DNA from: Sphingomonas cavernae
GTDB taxonomy: Bacteria; Pseudomonadota; Alphaproteobacteria; Sphingomonadales; Sphingomonadaceae
Assembly (NCBI RefSeq): GCF_003590775.1
Contig: NZ_QYUM01000004.1
Span: forward strand, 248,001 to 312,000
DNA: 64,000 nucleotides
Reading direction: 5' to 3'
A model generated the notes under the pieces. It saw nothing but the letters and a program-made list of their open reading frames with translations, was not told the origin of the DNA and made no database searches. The translations under genes and the position numbers were made by a program. Positions 35,363-44,722 of the stretch are shown here, in pieces (the stretch's first letter is position 1; each line of letters starts with the position of its first letter).

Positions 35363-36346
35363 GTGGACCATTCTTCCAAAGCTGTAGATCGCGGGGCGAA
35401 ACTGCTTGCGGCGGGCGCCGTGCAGCAAGCGGTGCAGGTCGTGGCCGCCGCCGCCGAACGCGGCGATCCCGATGCGCTTCACCAGCTTGCGCTCTGGCAT
35501 GTCTACGGCCAGCCCTTGCCCCGCGATTTCGGAGCCGCGCGAACCTTGTTCGGCCGGGCCGGAGAGGCAGGCCATGCCGGAGCCGCTATCACCCACGCCG
35601 TTTTCGTCGCGCTCGGGGCAGGCGGCCTGAAGCCCGACTGGCGCGGAGCTCTTCGGCTTTTGCACGCGGCCGCCGAGAAGGATCCCGTTGCCGCGAAGCA
35701 GGCTAAACTGCTCGACGCAATGGCCCTGGATAACGTCGGCGCACCGGCGCACGTGCCGAAAATCGAACCGCTGTCCTTGCAACCCAGGATTGGCGTGCTA
35801 CGCGGCCTGTTCACCGCAGCGGAATGTGCGCATGTGGCCGCACTTGCCAAGCCCCTGCTGACACCCTCTATCGTTGTGGATTCCACGACCGGGAAATCGA
35901 TGCTGCACCCGATCCGCACCTCCGATGGGGCGGTTCTGGGTCCCATTCAGCAGGATCTGGTCCTTGAGGCGCTCAATCGGCGCATTGCTGCTGCGACTGG
36001 AACCCGGGCCGAGCAAGGCGAACCCCTGACGGTCTTGCGGTACAGCCCTGGTCAGCAATACCGGTTGCATCATGACTGCCTGCCCGGCGAACGCAACCAG
36101 CGGATCATTACGGCGATCGTGTATCTGAACGACGGCTATGCCGGTGGCGCCACATGCTTTCCCGAGACCGGTGTCGAATTCAAGGGAAAGGCCGGCGATG
36201 CCATCGTCTTCGCGAATGTGCGCGGCAATGGCCAGGTGGAAGAGAAGAGCCGGCACGCGGGGCGGCCCGTGGAGCGCGGCGAGAAATGGATCAGCACGCG
36301 CTGGATCAGGGCAGGCGACTTCGATCCATGGGGTCTGCGCGGCTGA
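35363..36346 (+). CDS. Sel1-repeat prolyl 4-hydroxylase-like 2OG-Fe(II) oxygenase
   Basis: The 327-residue protein has Sel1-like helical repeats in its first 120 residues (GDPDALHQLALWHVYGQPLPRDFGAARTLFGRAG) and a P4Hc-type oxygenase domain after about 145. The iron ligands are in YRLHHDCL (HxD) and SRHAGRPV, and a 2-oxoglutarate-binding lysine is in EKWISTRW. It would hydroxylate a peptide, probably a proline. The start is a GTG. It follows the large TonB receptor behind a terminator, so it may have its own promoter but a linked role. Confidence 0.85.
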   Translation: MDHSSKAVDRGAKLLAAGAVQQAVQVVAAAAERGDPDALHQLALWHVYGQPLPRDFGAARTLFGRAGEAGHAGAAITHAVFVALGAGGLKPDWRGALRLLHAAAEKDPVAAKQAKLLDAMALDNVGAPAHVPKIEPLSLQPRIGVLRGLFTAAECAHVAALAKPLLTPSIVVDSTTGKSMLHPIRTSDGAVLGPIQQDLVLEALNRRIAAATGTRAEQGEPLTVLRYSPGQQYRLHHDCLPGERNQRIITAIVYLNDGYAGGATCFPETGVEFKGKAGDAIVFANVRGNGQVEEKSRHAGRPVERGEKWISTRWIRAGDFDPWGLRG

Positions 36347-36352
36347 GCGCGA

Positions 36353-37396
36353 TCAACCCCAATAACGATTGAACCGCGGCCCAAGCCCCGTCAGCAGCTC
36401 ATATTGCGACAGGCCCGACGCGGTCGCCGCCTCAGGCAGGTCATAGCCGATCGAGACCCAGTCGCCCTCGCCGAGATCGGGCGCGGCGTCGACATTGACG
36501 ATCAGCAGATCCATCGACACCCGACCAAGCACGGGCAGCTTCACCTGCCCTGCAAGCGCATGGCCGCTGCCTGAGAAACCACGCAGATAGCCGTCGGCAT
36601 AGCCGATGTTGAGGATCGCGAGTTCCATGTCGCGTTCAGCGATGAAGGTAGCGTTATAGCCCACCTTGCCTCCCGCCCCGACGCGCCGCCGCTGCAATAT
36701 CTGCGCCTCGGGCGTCGCCACCTGACGAATATGCCCCGCGGCCTCCATGCGCGGCACGCCGCCATAGAGAGCAAGCCCCGGACGCGTCAGATCGAAGGCA
36801 TATCCACCGCCAAGGCAGATGCCCGCGCTGTTCGCAAGGCTCATCCGCCGCGCGCCCGTGCGCCCCTTGAGCGCGGCAAAGTCCGTGCACTGCGCTGCGT
36901 TCATGGGCACGTCCTCGTCCGCGCAGGCCAGATGGCTCAGCAACGTCTCCACCATCAGCCCGTCGAGCAGCCCGGCGGCGATGTCAACGGGCGCGACACC
37001 GAGCCGGTTCATGCCGGTATCGACCATGACGTCGCAAAGACCTCCGCCTCCATCCTTCCAGCGCTGCACCTGTTCGCGCGTGTTAAGCACGGGACGCGCA
37101 CGCCCCGCACGCGCTGCGGCCATGTCCTCCGCGCGCACACCGTGAAACACCGAAAGCGACAGTCCCTCGGCAACGGATCCGAGCGCGTTGGCCTCAGCCC
37201 AGGTGGCTACAAAGAAATCGCGACAGCCTGCTCCGCTCAGGTGGCGCATCACCTCGCCTGCACCCAGACCGTAGCCATCGGCCTTGATCGCCGCGCCGCA
37301 CGCCGCCGCACCGCTGCGCTGATCGAGCCATTGCCAGTTATGGACGAGCGCCGAACGGTCGAGGCGCAGGCGAAGGGGGGAATCGCAGATGTTCAC
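36353..37396 (-). CDS. alr: Alanine racemase
   Basis: The 347-residue PLP enzyme makes D-alanine for peptidoglycan. The PLP lysine is K38 in AAIKADGYGLGA, and the catalytic tyrosine is in the C-terminal domain (KVGYNATFIAERD). The NIGYADGYLRGF block and the beta-domain end (YELLTGLGPRFNRYWG) are typical. It is a single gene convergent with the oxygenase gene (6-bp gap). Confidence 0.95.
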   Translation of the reverse strand: MNICDSPLRLRLDRSALVHNWQWLDQRSGAAACGAAIKADGYGLGAGEVMRHLSGAGCRDFFVATWAEANALGSVAEGLSLSVFHGVRAEDMAAARAGRARPVLNTREQVQRWKDGGGGLCDVMVDTGMNRLGVAPVDIAAGLLDGLMVETLLSHLACADEDVPMNAAQCTDFAALKGRTGARRMSLANSAGICLGGGYAFDLTRPGLALYGGVPRMEAAGHIRQVATPEAQILQRRRVGAGGKVGYNATFIAERDMELAILNIGYADGYLRGFSGSGHALAGQVKLPVLGRVSMDLLIVNVDAAPDLGEGDWVSIGYDLPEAATASGLSQYELLTGLGPRFNRYWG

Positions 37397-37407
37397 GCCT
37401 GCGGCCT

Positions 37408-37469
37408 AGAGCCTGATCGGTTGAGGTGGAAGCACTTTGTGCTTCCGCCGATGCCGTGAATCAGGCTCT
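37408..37469. repeat. Intergenic inverted repeat (AGAGCCTGAT type)
   Basis: AGAGCCTGAT (37408-37417) is mirrored by ATCAGGCTCT (37460-37469), with an inner hairpin GGAAGCAC...GTGCTTCC between them. A second related palindromic stretch runs on to about 37530 (TTGATTCACGTTTCAG...CTGAAACGATCAAG). These look like dispersed chromosomal repeats. The 142-bp gap holds no gene. Confidence 0.7.
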
Positions 37470-37538
37470 ATTCAAGCGGTTGTGACCTTGATTCACGTTT
37501 CAGTTGATTCAACCTGAAACGATCAAGGTCTAGCCGCC

Positions 37539-39137
37539 TCAGCCAGCGGCGTCGAGTTTGCTGTCGACGGTCTCCGGCAGCCAGAACAACGCGACCACCA
37601 GCGCCAGCACCACCACCGCAAAGGTGTACCACAGTCCCGAATAGGGGTCGCCGGTGCGCGCGATGATGTACTGGCTGATCACGGGGAGGAAGCCGCCGAA
37701 ATAGCCGGTGCCGATATGATAGGGGATCGACATCGAACTGTAGCGGATGCGCGGCGGGAACAGTTCGGAAAGCAAGGCCGCGACGGGACCATAGGTCATG
37801 CCCGACAGCGCCGACAGCGCTAGCACGCCGAGCAGGATGATCAACACCGATCCGCTGCTTGGCTTTACCTTGCCCAGATCATAGCCCGCCTCCGCCAGCC
37901 GCGCGTCGAGCGCTGCAGGCGCGATCTCAGCCACGCGTTCGCCGCCGATTGTGACCGAAACTGCGGAGGCCTCGACCTTGGTGTAGCTGACGCCCTTTTT
38001 CGAGAAATAGTCGAGCAGCTTCCCGCATTCGCCGGCCTGCATCCTGGCGAAGGGATCATAGCCGCAATCAGGGCCCGCCACGACAACGGGCGCGCGCGCC
38101 GCCGCGCTCGCCAGCTCAGGATTGGCCGCGCCGCCGATCATCTTGAAGATCGGGAAGAGCAGCAGCAGCGTCAGCGCATAGCCGATCACGATCGGCTTCT
38201 TGCGCCCCACCTTGTCCGACAGCCAGCCGAAGAGCACGAACCAGACAAGCCCCGAGGCCGCGCCGAGGCCAACGAGCAGTTGCGCGGTCGATTCCTCGAC
38301 CTTGAGCGCATTCTGCAGAAAGTAGAGCACCTGGAACATCGCGGTGTACCAGATGACGGTCAGCCCCGCCGCGACGCCGAACAGCGCGACGAACAGCCGC
38401 TTGCCATTGCCCGGATAGGTGAAGGTTTCCTTGAGCGGGTTCTTGGCGAGCTCGCCCGCTTCCTTCATCGCCTTGAAGACCGGGCTTTCGGAGAGCTTGA
38501 GTCGCATCCACAGTGAAACCGCGAGCAGCAGCAGCGAGAAGATGAAGGGGATGCGCCAGCCCCATTCCTGCCATGCGGCATCCCCGATGATCGCCTGGGT
38601 GGTGAGCACCACCCCCAGCGAAAGGATGAAACCGCCTGCAACGCTCGCCTGGATGAAGCTGGTGTAAAAGCCGCGCTTTCCATCGGGGGCATGCTCGGCG
38701 ACATAGATCGCGGCGCCGCCATATTCGCCGCCGAGCGCCAGCCCCTGAAGCACCCGCAGGAACAGGATGATGACCGGCGCGGCCAGCCCGATCGTCGCCG
38801 CCGACGGCACGAAGCCGATCGCGGCGGTCGCAAGCCCCATCAGCGTGATCGTGACGAGGAAGGTGTATTTGCGGCCGAGCTTGTCACCCAGATAGCCGAA
38901 AAGCACAGCGCCGAGCGGGCGGAAGCCGAAACCGATCGCAAAACCGAACAGCGAAAGAATCAGTTCAAGCGTGGGGTTTCCCGAGGGAAAGAAGGTCCGC
39001 CCGATGATCGCGGCGAGCGTGCCGTAGATGAAAAAATCATACCATTCGAAGACCGTCCCAAGCGAGGACGCGGCGATAACCAGCCGGATCTCCTTCTTGC
39101 TCGGCTCATGCACCGGCCCTGCCGCAACGCTCGCCAT
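37539..39137 (-). CDS. MHS-family MFS transporter
   Basis: The 532-residue protein is a 12-helix major facilitator of the metabolite:H+ symporter group (GTVFEWYDFFIYGTLAAIIGRTFFPS; GYLGDKLGRKYTF between helices 2 and 3). It is longer than the usual 430-450 residues because about 95 residues are inserted between two helices in the C-terminal half (NPELASAAARAPVVV to DLGKVKPSSG), with two cysteines. The ATG at 39137 has GGGGGG nearby. The substrate is unknown, but family members carry organic acids and osmolytes. Confidence 0.88.
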   Translation of the reverse strand: MASVAAGPVHEPSKKEIRLVIAASSLGTVFEWYDFFIYGTLAAIIGRTFFPSGNPTLELILSLFGFAIGFGFRPLGAVLFGYLGDKLGRKYTFLVTITLMGLATAAIGFVPSAATIGLAAPVIILFLRVLQGLALGGEYGGAAIYVAEHAPDGKRGFYTSFIQASVAGGFILSLGVVLTTQAIIGDAAWQEWGWRIPFIFSLLLLAVSLWMRLKLSESPVFKAMKEAGELAKNPLKETFTYPGNGKRLFVALFGVAAGLTVIWYTAMFQVLYFLQNALKVEESTAQLLVGLGAASGLVWFVLFGWLSDKVGRKKPIVIGYALTLLLLFPIFKMIGGAANPELASAAARAPVVVAGPDCGYDPFARMQAGECGKLLDYFSKKGVSYTKVEASAVSVTIGGERVAEIAPAALDARLAEAGYDLGKVKPSSGSVLIILLGVLALSALSGMTYGPVAALLSELFPPRIRYSSMSIPYHIGTGYFGGFLPVISQYIIARTGDPYSGLWYTFAVVVLALVVALFWLPETVDSKLDAAG

Positions 39138-39223
39138 AGTCCCCCCACTCTCCATCTCTGTTTGACGCGCAGCATTAAGGGGAATCTGCTTGCCGGCAAG
39201 CCGGCGTGTTCAATCGCGCCGCT

Positions 39224-39595
39224 TCAGAACAGTCTGCCGCCGTCGGGCACGCGCCTGTCAGGCGCGAAGAGCATCACCTCGCCGGCGTCATCCGGAAAGC
39301 CGAGCGTCAACACTTCGGACATGAACTTGCCGATCTGGCGCGGCGGGACGTTGACGACCGCCGCCACCTGACGTCCCGCCAGGTCGTCGAGCGCATAATT
39401 GGCAACGATCTGCGCCGAGGACTTCTTGTGTCCGATCGCCGGTCCGAAATCGATGACGAGCTTGACCGACGGCTTGCGCGCCTCGGGATAGGGCTCGGCT
39501 TCGACGATGGTGCCGACGCGGATATCGACGGCGAGAAACTGATCGAACGTGATGGGATCCGTGGCAGGCGCAGCCGCGTCGTGGTTCATGTGCAT
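39224..39595 (-). CDS. csaA: CsaA-like tRNA-binding-domain protein
   Basis: The 123-residue protein is one OB-fold tRNA-binding domain (FLAVDIRVGTIVEAEPYPEARKPSVKLVIDFG, NVPPRQIGKFMSEVLTLGF). CsaA-type proteins are described as secretion chaperones or free tRNA-binding proteins. It starts 12 bases after glmS ends and is likely co-transcribed. An ATG two codons later (39589) is an equally possible start. Confidence 0.88.
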   Translation of the reverse strand: MHMNHDAAAPATDPITFDQFLAVDIRVGTIVEAEPYPEARKPSVKLVIDFGPAIGHKKSSAQIVANYALDDLAGRQVAAVVNVPPRQIGKFMSEVLTLGFPDDAGEVMLFAPDRRVPDGGRLF

Positions 39596-39607
39596 GACAA
39601 GGCTAGC

Positions 39608-41431
39608 TCATTCGACCGTGACGGATTTCGCCAGATTGCGCGGCTGATCGACGTCAGTGCCCTTGGCGACCGCGACGTGATAGGCGAGCAACTGCACGGG
39701 CACCGCGTAGACCAGCGGCGCGATCAGCGGATGCACCCTGGGCATCTCGATCGTCGCAATCGTGCCCTCGCCCGCCTGCGCGATGCCTTCGGCGTCGGAG
39801 ATCAGAATCACTTTGCCCCCGCGCGCCTGCACCTCCTGCATGTTGGAGACGGTCTTTTCGAACAGCGGTCCCGAAGGCGCGAGCACGATCACGGGAACAT
39901 TCTCGTCGATCAGCGCGATCGGACCGTGCTTCATCTCGCCCGCGGCATAGCCTTCGGCGTGGATATAGCTGATTTCCTTCAGCTTGAGCGCACCCTCCAG
40001 CGCCATCGGATAGTCGGGGCCACGGCCCAGATAAAGCACATCGCGCGCGGGCGCGACGAGATGCGCCATAGCCTCGATGTCCTCGTCATGCGCAAGCGCC
40101 GCATTGAGCGCGGCGGGCGCTTCGGCGAGATGGCCAACGATATCGCGCTCTTCGTCTGCCGAAAGCTTGCCGCGCGCGCGGGCGAGATTGGCCGCGAGCG
40201 CCGCAAGCACGGCGAGCTGGCAAGTGAACGCCTTGGTCGATGCAACACCGATCTCCGGCCCGGCGTGCGTGGGCAGCAGCAGATCGGCCTCGCGCGCCAT
40301 CGAACTGGTCGGGACATTGACCACGACCGCGATCTTCTGCCCCTCGGCACGCGCATGGCGGAGCGCCGCGAGCGTGTCCGCGGTCTCCCCCGATTGCGAA
40401 ATGAACAGCGCCAGACCGCCCTCTTCGAGCACGGGCTGTCGGTAGCGGAATTCCGAAGCGACATCGAGGTCCACGGGCATGCGCGCGAACTGTTCGAACC
40501 AGTATTTGGCGACCATGCCGGCATAGAAGCTCGTCCCGCACGCAACGATCGTCACCCGGCGGATGTCGCCCAACTCAAAGTCCATCTGCGGCAACGCGAC
40601 CTGCTCCTCGAGCGGGCGAAGATAGCTTTGCAGCGTCTGCGCCACCACCACCGGCTGCTCGAAGATCTCCTTCTGCATGAAATGGCGGTGATTGCCCTTG
40701 TCGATCAGCGCGCCGGTGACGCCCGAAATGGTGACGGGGCGCTCGACGGGGTTGTTCTCGCGATCGTAGATCTGCGTGCGCTCGCGCGTGATAACGACCC
40801 AGTCGCCCTCTTCGAGATAGGCGATCTTCTGCGTCAGCGGCGCGAGCGCAAGCGCGTCCGAGCCCAGATAGGTCTCGCCCTCGCCATAGCCGACGACCAG
40901 CGGCGAACCGAGGCGCGCGCCGATCAGCATGTCGGGATGCTGGCGGAAGAGGATGGCGAGCGCAAAGGCGCCATGCAGCCGCGGCAGCACCGCCTGCACC
41001 GCATCCTTGGGCGATTGACCGGCCTCGACGAGTTCGCTCACCAGATGCGCGACGACTTCGGTGTCGGTGTCGCTGGCGAAGGTCCGGCCGCGTGCCTGAA
41101 GCTCCTCACGCAGCGGCTTGAAATTCTCGATGATCCCGTTGTGGACCAGCGCCACCTCGCCCGTCGCGTGCGGGTGCGCGTTGCTGGTGGTCGGCGCGCC
41201 ATGCGTCGCCCAGCGCGTGTGTGCGATGCCGATCACCCCGGGAAGCGGCGCCGCGGCGAGTTCGCGCGCGAGATTGTTGAGCTTGCCCTCGGCACGGCGG
41301 CGATCGAGCTTGCCGTCGTGGATGGTGCAGACGCCCGCCGAGTCATAGCCGCGATATTCGAGCCGCCTGAGGCCATCGACCAGCCGGTCCGCTACGTCGC
41401 CCTGCCCCAGTATTCCGATAATGCCGCACAT
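39608..41431 (-). CDS. glmS: Glutamine-fructose-6-phosphate aminotransferase
   Basis: The 607-residue enzyme makes glucosamine-6-phosphate for peptidoglycan and LPS. The N-terminal glutaminase nucleophile is C2 (MCGIIGILGQGD), with RWATHGAPT and GIIENF after it. Two SIS domains follow (CGTSFYAGMVAKYW, SQSGETADTLAALRHA, and GRGPDYPMALEGALKLKEISYIHAEGY) and the C-terminus ends in LAKSVTVE. It follows glmU by 6 bp in an operon. Confidence 0.97.
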   Translation of the reverse strand: MCGIIGILGQGDVADRLVDGLRRLEYRGYDSAGVCTIHDGKLDRRRAEGKLNNLARELAAAPLPGVIGIAHTRWATHGAPTTSNAHPHATGEVALVHNGIIENFKPLREELQARGRTFASDTDTEVVAHLVSELVEAGQSPKDAVQAVLPRLHGAFALAILFRQHPDMLIGARLGSPLVVGYGEGETYLGSDALALAPLTQKIAYLEEGDWVVITRERTQIYDRENNPVERPVTISGVTGALIDKGNHRHFMQKEIFEQPVVVAQTLQSYLRPLEEQVALPQMDFELGDIRRVTIVACGTSFYAGMVAKYWFEQFARMPVDLDVASEFRYRQPVLEEGGLALFISQSGETADTLAALRHARAEGQKIAVVVNVPTSSMAREADLLLPTHAGPEIGVASTKAFTCQLAVLAALAANLARARGKLSADEERDIVGHLAEAPAALNAALAHDEDIEAMAHLVAPARDVLYLGRGPDYPMALEGALKLKEISYIHAEGYAAGEMKHGPIALIDENVPVIVLAPSGPLFEKTVSNMQEVQARGGKVILISDAEGIAQAGEGTIATIEMPRVHPLIAPLVYAVPVQLLAYHVAVAKGTDVDQPRNLAKSVTVE

Positions 41432-41437
41432 ATACGC

Positions 41438-42790
41438 TCAACCCGCCTTCTTTGATTTCATCATGTCGCGAAACCGCCTTGCCCAGCCCGATTTCGCTTC
41501 CTGCGCGCCACGCCCGAGCGCGAGCGCATCCGTCTCGACATCGCGCGTGATGACCGAGCCAGCTCCCACGATTGCGCCGTTGCCGATCTTCACCGGCGCC
41601 ACAAGTGCGCTGTTGGAGCCGACAAAAGCCCCCTCGCCGATCTCGGTCCGATATTTGAAATAGCCGTCATAGTTGCAGGTGATTGTTCCCGCTCCGATAT
41701 TGGCCCCCGCGCCGACCGTCGCGTCGCCCAGATAGGTCAGGTGATTGGCTTTTGCCCCCACGCCGAGCTCTGATTTCTTCACCTCGACGAAATTGCCGAC
41801 CTTGGATTTTTCACGGAGCACCGCGCCCGGACGCAGCCGCGCATAGGGCCCGACCTCGGCGCCGCTTTCGACCGTCGCGCCCTCGATATGGCTGAAAGCA
41901 TGGATCGTCACATTGTCCGCGATATGCACGCCCGGACCGAAGACCACGTGCGGGGCTATCGTCACGTCGCGACCCAGGACCGTATCATGCGCAAACCAGA
42001 CGGTCTCCGGCGCGGCAAGCGTGACACCCGCGGCCATCGCTTCCGCGCGGCGGCGACGCTGCCATTCGGCCTCGACCGCGGCGAGCTCCGCGCGGCTGTT
42101 AACCCCCGCCACTTCCGAGGCATCGGCCTCGATCACCGCGCTCTTCCGACCATCCGAAGCGGCGAGCATGATGATATCGGGCAGGTAATATTCCCCCGCT
42201 GCATTGTCGTTGCCTACGCGTGCGAGCAGCGCAAACAGATCGGCGGCACGTACCGCAAGCAATCCTGAGTTGCACAGCGTCACCGCGCGCTCCTCGGGCG
42301 TCGCGTCCTTGAACTCGACCATCCTGGCGATGCCGCCGTCCGCATCCGCAACGATGCGGCCATAAGCGGCGGCATCGGCAGGACGGAAACCCAGTACGAC
42401 CGCCACCGGTGCGTCGGGCGCATTCAGCCGATCGAGCATGCGCTGCATCGTCGCCTCGGTGACGAGCGGCACGTCGCCATAAAGGATCAGCACGTCGCCC
42501 GAGAATTCCTGCAAGGCCTCCTCGGCCTGCTGCACCGCATGACCCGTGCCAAGTTGTTCGGCCTGCACCGCGATGCTGGCGCCACGCCCGGCAAGCGAGG
42601 CTTCGACCTGCTCCCGGCCCGCGCCGACAACGACCACCTTTTCCGCTGGATGCAGCCGATCGACGCTCGTCAAAAGATGGTGCAGCATCGGATGGCCCGC
42701 GATCGGATGCAGCACCTTGTGCCGATCCGATTTCATCCGCGTTCCCTGCCCAGCGGCGAGGATGATGGCGGCGATCGGCGGCTGGCTCAT
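41438..42790 (-). CDS. glmU: Bifunctional UDP-GlcNAc pyrophosphorylase/acetyltransferase
   Basis: The 450-residue protein makes UDP-N-acetylglucosamine. The N-terminal uridylyltransferase has LAAGQGTRMKSDRHKVLHPI and YGDVPLVTEATM. The C-terminal half is a left-handed beta helix with acetyltransferase activity (FGPGVHIADNVTIHAFSHIEGATVESGAEVGPYARLRPGA; AKANHLTYLGDATVG). The ATG at 42790 has AAGGAG ahead; upstream in-frame codons lack support. It heads the glmU-glmS-csaA operon. Confidence 0.97.
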   Translation of the reverse strand: MSQPPIAAIILAAGQGTRMKSDRHKVLHPIAGHPMLHHLLTSVDRLHPAEKVVVVGAGREQVEASLAGRGASIAVQAEQLGTGHAVQQAEEALQEFSGDVLILYGDVPLVTEATMQRMLDRLNAPDAPVAVVLGFRPADAAAYGRIVADADGGIARMVEFKDATPEERAVTLCNSGLLAVRAADLFALLARVGNDNAAGEYYLPDIIMLAASDGRKSAVIEADASEVAGVNSRAELAAVEAEWQRRRRAEAMAAGVTLAAPETVWFAHDTVLGRDVTIAPHVVFGPGVHIADNVTIHAFSHIEGATVESGAEVGPYARLRPGAVLREKSKVGNFVEVKKSELGVGAKANHLTYLGDATVGAGANIGAGTITCNYDGYFKYRTEIGEGAFVGSNSALVAPVKIGNGAIVGAGSVITRDVETDALALGRGAQEAKSGWARRFRDMMKSKKAG

Positions 42791-42858
42791 GCTTACTCCT
42801 TGTCGAACCTGTGCGCGCATTGCCACGTCCCGCTTGCCAACGCCATCCCCCAGACGGC

Positions 42859-43542
42859 ATGGATCGTCGGATGCACGATTTCCCCTTTGCCGTGATCGGC
42901 TTCGACCTCGACGGCACCCTCCTCGACACCAGCCGCGACCTGACCGACGCGGTCAATCACGCGCTCGCCGAGGCGGGCCGCCCGCTGCTCTCGCTCGACG
43001 TTGTGAAGCCGATGATCGGCGGCGGTGCCAAGAAAATGCTCGAACGCAGTCTGGAAGCGACGGGCGGCTGTTCGGAAGAAGAGACGAAGCGGCTCTACGG
43101 TCTGCTACTGGCCTTTTACGAGGAGAACCTGTCCAACGGCACCGTGGCTTTTCCGGGCATGATCGATGCGCTCGACCGGTTGAGCGCGATGAACGTAAAG
43201 CTGGCGATCTGCACCAACAAGTTCGAACGATTTGCCGAGAAGCTGCTCACCGAACTCGATCTTCGCGATCGCTTCGCCGCGGTGATCGGCGGCGACACCA
43301 TGGGCAAGGGCAATGCCAAACCAAGCGCAGCGCCGATCCACGAGATGATCACGCGTGCGGGCGGCGGCCGCGCAGCCTTTGTCGGCGATTCAATCTATGA
43401 TGTGATGGCTGCAAAAAACGCGGGAATTCCTTCGATCGCGGTGTCGTTTGGCTTCCTCAACCAGGCCGTCGAAGAACTCGGCGCCGATGCGATCATCGAT
43501 CACTATGACGCGCTGATCGCAACGCTTGAACGGCTGGGTTGA
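42859..43542 (+). CDS. gph: Phosphoglycolate phosphatase (HAD family)
   Basis: The 227-residue HAD hydrolase has the nucleophile motif FDLDGTLLDTS (D16, D18), motif II ICTNKFERFAEKL and motif IV FVGDSIYDVMAAKNA. It most resembles Gph, which removes phosphate from 2-phosphoglycolate formed in DNA repair. It is divergent from glmU with a 68-bp gap. An ATG at 42871 (Met5) is an alternative start. Confidence 0.85.
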   Translation: MDRRMHDFPFAVIGFDLDGTLLDTSRDLTDAVNHALAEAGRPLLSLDVVKPMIGGGAKKMLERSLEATGGCSEEETKRLYGLLLAFYEENLSNGTVAFPGMIDALDRLSAMNVKLAICTNKFERFAEKLLTELDLRDRFAAVIGGDTMGKGNAKPSAAPIHEMITRAGGGRAAFVGDSIYDVMAAKNAGIPSIAVSFGFLNQAVEELGADAIIDHYDALIATLERLG

Positions 43543-43762
43543 TACTCGCGCCGAACAGGTCCGCCGCGCAGAGTGGTGCCACAGCCAACCATTCCCCCGG
43601 AACATTACGACGTTATTATTCATTTTTCAACAATTACTTAAAAGTATTACTATAGAATTATTGTTGCACAACTCGTGACCAAATAGTAATGATTTTCGAT
43701 TAACAGTCATATTTGATGCATTTTCGGGGTGGGGCTGCCTATTTTATAGGAAGTGTCATCCG
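43543..43762. other. AT-rich gap before the LapG-like gene
   Basis: The 220-bp gap is unusually AT-rich in its middle (43600-43720) for this genome and has no gene. It probably holds the promoter of the downstream cysteine protease. No palindromic operator was firmly identified. Confidence 0.45.
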
Positions 43763-44716
43763 ATGCATGTCCACAGCACCCCTGAAAAGCGCTTGCACGG
43801 GCCCGGATGCGAGGACCGCTCACAAGGCAACTTCGAAATCAACCCAAGGGACTTTCGATCCGACTATCCGTTGGGGAAGGCCCGCGCTGTAAGCTGGTGC
43901 AAATGGTTCGTCGCCGGATCACTTGGAGCCATAACACTACTGGTCCCGGCACTTGCCCGGCAAGGTCCGCAGAATGCTGCGCCTTGCGGCGGTCGCATGA
44001 CTGAGATGGTAGCGCAGCAGCAATCTGCCACGCTGAGCGCCACTCCTCCCTGTAGCACGACTGGTGAGCGCGAGGCTGCTATCCGTCACCATGACGATGC
44101 AGCGGCTTTCGATCCGTCAGGCGGACCCGCGATCTTCGGTTCGGTTGCGGTTCCTGTTCAGCGCACGCCCTTCGACGCGCGCCTGCGCAAGGTTCGGCCT
44201 GCAAGTCTGACGAGCATGGGTCCATGGTCCACAGCCGTCGCGCAGGCGCGGCGGTTGGATCGGCTCGATCAACTGCGGCACATCAACCGCTGGGTGAACG
44301 ATCGCCTTGGCTATACGAGCGACCAGGTGCTGAATGGCATGCCCGACCTCTGGTCTTCGGCAGCGTCGACGCTCGCGCGCGGTCGCGGCGATTGCGAGGA
44401 CTATGCGATCGCCAAGATGGCGCTGCTCGCCAGCCTTGGATTTCGCGCGGAGGACCTGTTCCTGGTGCTGGTGCGCGACGGAGCGCGGCGCGACGACCAC
44501 GCCATCCTCGCCGTGCGCGCAGAGGGCAGGCTGCACGTGCTGGACAGCACGACGAATGAAGTCCGTGAATCGAGCTTGGTGCCCGATTATTTTCCGGTGA
44601 TGAGCTTCGCTGCGGGACGCGCATGGCTGCACGGATACCGCGTTAATAGTCCGGCGGAGCCGCTGCGCATCGCGACCACGACGCAGCACCACGACTGGTC
44701 CGAACGCGGGCGCTAG
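43763..44716 (+). CDS. LapG-like transglutaminase-family cysteine protease
   Basis: The 317-residue protein has a single hydrophobic segment (about 52-67: FVAGSLGAITLLVPALA) that could anchor or export it. The C-terminal half matches the bacterial transglutaminase-like cysteine proteases (COG3672). The catalytic triad is C211 (GRGDCEDYA), H246 (RRDDHAIL) and D261 (HVLDST). Relatives such as LapG cleave surface adhesins in response to c-di-GMP. No adhesin or LapD partner is in the window. Confidence 0.88.
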   Translation: MHVHSTPEKRLHGPGCEDRSQGNFEINPRDFRSDYPLGKARAVSWCKWFVAGSLGAITLLVPALARQGPQNAAPCGGRMTEMVAQQQSATLSATPPCSTTGEREAAIRHHDDAAAFDPSGGPAIFGSVAVPVQRTPFDARLRKVRPASLTSMGPWSTAVAQARRLDRLDQLRHINRWVNDRLGYTSDQVLNGMPDLWSSAASTLARGRGDCEDYAIAKMALLASLGFRAEDLFLVLVRDGARRDDHAILAVRAEGRLHVLDSTTNEVRESSLVPDYFPVMSFAAGRAWLHGYRVNSPAEPLRIATTTQHHDWSERGR

Positions 44717-44722
44717 CCCGGA

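Noticed and set aside
31883-35782. A 1299-residue open frame on the reverse strand
   Set aside because: It lies opposite a clear TonB receptor gene, has no domain and reflects codon bias in high-GC DNA.
39206-41455. A 749-residue forward frame across glmS
   Set aside because: It is antisense to glmS, which has all its catalytic motifs, and has no domain.
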